From Aalborgiella sp031424795 (GTDB lineage Bacteria; Pseudomonadota; Gammaproteobacteria; Burkholderiales; Burkholderiaceae_C): a stretch of DNA of 23,500 nt. The position numbers and the translations under genes were made by a program. Of the stretch, positions 20,507-23,500 are shown piece by piece. A model generated the notes under the pieces. The model ran no database searches. It was not told the DNA's origin and worked only from the letters and a program-made list of their open reading frames with translations. The stretch spans positions 1 to 23,500 of the forward strand of contig JANPIC010000181.1 in NCBI GenBank assembly GCA_031424795.1, read 5' to 3'. How positions within the stretch are numbered: position 1 is the first letter of the stretch; every line of letters starts with the position of its first letter.

Positions 20507-23343
20507 GGTTTTCCTTCATCACAGGCCAGCGGCCCAATTTTGCCGGGTATGCCGTCCAGATTGTTTGGCACATCCAGATTCAATGAGCAACGACCTTTGG
20601 CCCAGCTGACCTCAATACGTTGGTGCATCTCTTCCAAGTCCGTCAACCATGTCTCGCCTCGGCGGCCTGTGACGAATTCCAGACCCGCAGGCAACAGACG
20701 CACTTTAGCACCCATGGGCACGGGTGAGCCATCACGCTGGTTGAGTACCAAGAGTGCTTGACGTGTGCGTCGCATGGCAAAGTTGACCACCACGCCACTG
20801 CGAGCGTATGGTGTGATTTCCTGTGACGTGCTGGCCATCTCCACATTCAGCGGCAAGTCCACGGGGTCGATCTCAAGCTGGTTTTTTTGCCACGGAAGTA
20901 GCCCAGCTACAAAAGCAAGGCCGCGCGCATCGGTCTCGGCCACCACTTGGTTGCTGAGTTTGACTGGAACGCCTTGGATGCCGTCGACTTTCACCACGGC
21001 TACACTGCCCTGTCCTACGGATCGGGAGGCGAAGGTCACATCGTCAAGCCAGCCCAGCGTGCCACGGCTGCCCAGACGGGTCGATACTTGACCGCTCGCG
21101 CTGGTTACGGCGTCCAAAGCCAGTTCTGTGGCGTTGGCTTTGTATTGCAAAGAGGCTTGCGCACGCTGGCTATCAGACGTCGCAGCCTGCACCCGCCAGC
21201 TGAGGCCTGTGCCGGCAGGCGCTGTGGCCGCAGCCGAAATGGTACCGTTAATTTTGCCATCTGCCCCACGATCCATTTGGCCGGCCATGTTGATGCCACT
21301 GTCAAGTGCGATATTGAGCGATACACCGGCGCGCCAGCTCTTATCGCCATCCAGGCGCTTATTGATAGATGCATTTATGGTGGACCCCAGCCACAGAGAC
21401 GTGCTCATGGACAGCCCAAGCCACTGTATCCGATCACCATCCCAGCGTGTTTGGCGCAGGTAGCTCACACCACCATTGACCGAGCCCCACAAGGAGCCAC
21501 TCACGCTGGCTAGCCAGCGCTCACGAGATCGCTGCGACATGGTCAGCGGGTCGCTGGCTTCACCAAAGGGCGCGAAACCCCTGCTTGCGTATTCGTATTG
21601 CAGGGAAGCACCACCTTGTGGGGTGCTGCGTTCAATGCCCGCCTGAAGAAGTTGACCACTTTGGCTGGGGCCTTGGATCGTGCTTGCGGACGCCGCCAAA
21701 GCCATGCGTGCGATGCCCCAGGTGCCCAGCAGACCAGACAATTCCACCCCTGCTGCACGGCGGTTTTCCTGCAGCTCGACCCGAGCCTCGCCTGTCAGGC
21801 TGTTGGTCAAGCCCTGACGCCAGGTAACTGCACCAAAGGTATCGCCATAACTGCTGTCAAGCCCGTAACCTGTGCGCAGTTTGCCTGCTTCAAACGAATA
21901 GTCAGACAAGCCGGGTGCAAGCAAGCGGGGGGAGGTGTAATAGCTTTGCCGCACAATGGTTTCACGGCCCAGCAAGTCGCGAACGACCAGACCAATTTCT
22001 CCAGCTCCGGTGACGATGGGCACGTTGGCCAGATCAAATGGACCGGGCTGCACTGGCTGGCTGAGACGGCGTGCATTGTTGACCAGTACATCAACTGTCG
22101 AAGGGAGGGTTGCCTCGCCGGCTAGCGAAATTTGTGGCAGCGTGATGAAGCCTGGCCGCATGCCGAAATCGCGTCCCCAGCGAACACCACCGTAGCGTGC
22201 AGGTCGACTCCAACCCCCGCCCACACCCACAGTGTCCCCGAGGGTCAGCGACTCCATGCGTTGCGGCAGGTCGTAGCGCCAATAGCTGTCGAGCCGCGTC
22301 GCGATGCGGCCAGTTCCGTTGCTATTGTCGCTGAGCAGTGCAGAGGTCACGAAGCTGCCAAAACTGTTGAATGCAATAGCCTCAAGCACCGCACCGCTGG
22401 CTGTGTTGCCGCCGCTGTTGCTTGCCGACAAGTCATAGTTCAGCATCACACCTGGCGCTGAACGCGACGGTGCTGTTGACACCATCTCCGGCCCGTTCAG
22501 GGAGGAACTGTTAAAGGCGGAAGCCGGCGCGCTGATTTCCAGGCTCAGACTCTGGCGGTTAATACGGTAGGTTGTACCCGGCACGGCATCCAGCGCGTAC
22601 GCAGGACTGCCATCACTCAAAGCGCTGACTTGTGACGGAGGGATCAGGCGGGTTTCGGCCCAAGCCTCGGATGGCAGCAGCAATGAGCCACCGGGCAGCC
22701 GTTCGGCACGAACCACGTTGCTCAGGGGTTGACCGTTGATGGAGACATCAAGCAGCAGCACCTCGGGGCCACTTTTGGGCGTGACTCCAGCTTGTGCCAG
22801 ACGGCGTGATGGTTTTAGTTGAATAGGTGCATTAGGCAGCAGAGGCAACTCAACTGGCACGGCTAGACCTGATTTTGGTTCGCTGACAATCGGTTCCAAT
22901 CGCAGTACCCAAGAGTCACCCACACGCCGCAGGTTGGGCGTTACCGCTTCATTGAGCTGAAACTCAAGGCGCGATTGGTCGGGGGTGGTATTCAGGGCGA
23001 GACTATGTATTGGTCCCAATCCTTCGGCGGGTAGGGCCGGCAGGGGATGATCTAGGGTCACATCGGTGTTGTTCCATGCCAAGACAAGTCGGTACGGTGC
23101 GAGTTTGGCTGTGCCTGACCAGTTGATAACGGGTTCAAGGTTTGCGGGCATACGCATGCGCAGCTGAACTGTCGTGCCGTCTTGCTGAAGCAGACTGACG
23201 CCCAACGACGTGCTGGGATTGGGCAACGCCCAAGCCAGTGGCAAGGCACCCAGCCAAAGCAGCGACATCGCCTTGGCAAGTGGACGCAACGCCGGGATGG
23301 GGTTGCGGATAGGACAGTTGTGATCAAACAAGTGTAGTGACAT
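20503..23343 (-). CDS. Outer-membrane fimbrial usher (CsuD-like) with N-terminal AMIN-like domain
   Basis: The 946-residue protein is an usher of the archaic chaperone-usher pathway: an outer-membrane beta-barrel that receives chaperone-bound subunits and assembles the fimbria. A signal peptide is seen near residues 20-40 (LLWLGALPLAWA). Residues about 46-150 look like an AMIN domain: TVQLRMRM, PYRLVLAW, LGPIHSLAL and a closing DSWVLRLEPI strand. A P-rich linker (151-193) follows. The usual usher N-domain begins at about 194 (VLLLDVSINGQPL), the barrel at about 298 (GVMLNYDLSAS), with a plug-like STVDVLVNNARRLS segment and the C-terminal domain ending in RCSLNLDV. CsuD-type ushers are usually near 830-870 residues, so the excess is all N-terminal. 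M26 is an alternative start. The end is translationally coupled to the SCPU gene. Confidence 0.93.
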   Translation of the reverse strand: MSLHLFDHNCPIRNPIPALRPLAKAMSLLWLGALPLAWALPNPSTSLGVSLLQQDGTTVQLRMRMPANLEPVINWSGTAKLAPYRLVLAWNNTDVTLDHPLPALPAEGLGPIHSLALNTTPDQSRLEFQLNEAVTPNLRRVGDSWVLRLEPIVSEPKSGLAVPVELPLLPNAPIQLKPSRRLAQAGVTPKSGPEVLLLDVSINGQPLSNVVRAERLPGGSLLLPSEAWAETRLIPPSQVSALSDGSPAYALDAVPGTTYRINRQSLSLEISAPASAFNSSSLNGPEMVSTAPSRSAPGVMLNYDLSASNSGGNTASGAVLEAIAFNSFGSFVTSALLSDNSNGTGRIATRLDSYWRYDLPQRMESLTLGDTVGVGGGWSRPARYGGVRWGRDFGMRPGFITLPQISLAGEATLPSTVDVLVNNARRLSQPVQPGPFDLANVPIVTGAGEIGLVVRDLLGRETIVRQSYYTSPRLLAPGLSDYSFEAGKLRTGYGLDSSYGDTFGAVTWRQGLTNSLTGEARVELQENRRAAGVELSGLLGTWGIARMALAASASTIQGPSQSGQLLQAGIERSTPQGGASLQYEYASRGFAPFGEASDPLTMSQRSRERWLASVSGSLWGSVNGGVSYLRQTRWDGDRIQWLGLSMSTSLWLGSTINASINKRLDGDKSWRAGVSLNIALDSGINMAGQMDRGADGKINGTISAAATAPAGTGLSWRVQAATSDSQRAQASLQYKANATELALDAVTSASGQVSTRLGSRGTLGWLDDVTFASRSVGQGSVAVVKVDGIQGVPVKLSNQVVAETDARGLAFVAGLLPWQKNQLEIDPVDLPLNVEMASTSQEITPYARSGVVVNFAMRRTRQALLVLNQRDGSPVPMGAKVRLLPAGLEFVTGRRGETWLTDLEEMHQRIEVSWAKGRCSLNLDVPNNLDGIPGKIGPLACDEGKP

Positions 23344-23356
23344 AGTTCGTTACAAC

Positions 23357-23407
23357 AAAAAAGATCGGCCACCCAAGGCTCAGGCAGTCACCATTGGCTT
23401 GGGGTGG
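23357..23407 (-). terminator. Terminator- or attenuator-like hairpin just upstream of the usher gene
   Basis: On the minus strand CCACCC-C-AAG (23407-23398) pairs with CTT-GGGTGG (23377-23369), nine pairs with one bulged base. Six T residues follow six bases later (A6 at 23357-23362 on the plus strand). It lies between the presumed chaperone stop and the usher ATG, so it could reduce expression of the assembly genes relative to upstream subunits. The gap between stem and T run makes it imperfect. Confidence 0.35.
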
Positions 23408-23434
23408 TTTGAAGAGAGAATCACCATGAATTTT

Positions 23435-23500
23435 TTAAAATCCACCGGATTCGGCCTGAAGTTTTTCTCCCAGGGCTGTTTGCACCTGTAAACCGCTCAG
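23435..23500 (-). CDS. C-terminal end of an upstream gene, probably the fimbrial chaperone (partial)
   Basis: A minus-strand frame enters from the window edge and reads 21 codons without a stop (LSGLQVQTALGEKLQAESGGF) before TAA at 23437-23435. In Csu-type operons the periplasmic chaperone lies immediately upstream of the usher, and this would be its last strand. The piece is too short to confirm by motif; the call rests on position. The stop is 91 bp before the usher ATG. Confidence 0.4.
   Translation of the reverse strand: MSGLQVQTALGEKLQAESGGF

Noticed and set aside
21598..22125. Plus-strand open frames opposite the usher gene
   Set aside because: Shadow frames of a GC-rich coding gene; the products look random in composition.
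23426..23491. 21-codon plus-strand frame (MNFLKSTGFG...) with an AGAGAG upstream
   Set aside because: Very short and antisense to the probable chaperone end; the purine run before it is the only support.
1..23500. CRISPR array, insertion sequence or prophage genes
   Set aside because: No regularly spaced repeats, no transposase, integrase or phage structural gene is seen on either strand.

Overview
The window looks like chromosome from a betaproteobacterium of the order Burkholderiales, most likely a Comamonadaceae-type genome. The evidence is the lineage style of the proteins (a short SerB without an N-terminal regulatory domain, IspD with HDAARCL in place of HDAARPCL, a beta-type Mfd), the serB-mfd-ispD gene order, and a ~50-bp dispersed intergenic repeat of a kind I associate with this family. 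No replication, phage or transposase gene is present.

Layout. (1) 1-1543: 3' part of a PhoD-type alkaline phosphatase on the + strand. (2) 1550-3603, minus strand: a PhnD-like periplasmic binding protein followed by a class V aminotransferase, with no permease or ATPase beside them. (3) 3880-8705, minus strand: the stationary-phase/stress module prkA (yeaG)-yeaH-spoVR (ycgB). Upstream lies a candidate sigma-S-type -10 element next to a hexamer tandem repeat, and downstream a terminator-like hairpin. (4) 8900-14938: a housekeeping block of serB, mfd and the divergent ispD. A vapBC toxin-antitoxin pair sits between serB and mfd, and its promoter overlaps the end of mfd. The usual partner ispF does not follow ispD. 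(5) 15060-17818: a DUF1800-DUF1501 pair, the second with a twin-arginine signal. (6) 17931-19382: an orphan membrane histidine kinase on the minus strand. (7) 19383-19966: a 584-bp gene-poor stretch with a sigma-70-like promoter, a foldable 73-nt segment, one copy of the dispersed repeat, and a clear ~150-bp remnant of purL. (8) 19967-23500, minus strand: the end of a Csu-type (archaic, sigma) chaperone-usher fimbrial operon. It holds an usher, a terminal spore-coat-U-domain subunit, and probably the last codons of the chaperone at the window edge.

How the genes work together. PrkA kinase, the vWA protein YeaH and SpoVR form one well-known transcription unit. The usher and SCPU subunit are translationally coupled parts of one secretion machine. 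VapB and VapC are coupled and probably autoregulated through a palindrome in the promoter spacer. Mfd, SerB and IspD are independent housekeeping functions.

Most notable points: the usher carries a ~190-residue N-terminal extension that reads like an AMIN domain; the fimbrial locus abuts a broken piece of purL; a dispersed repeat lies both between genes and inside coding sequence (clearly in the DUF1800 gene, possibly in ispD and mfd); and there is a compact regulatory region upstream of prkA. I see no CRISPR array, tRNA, rRNA or insertion sequence.
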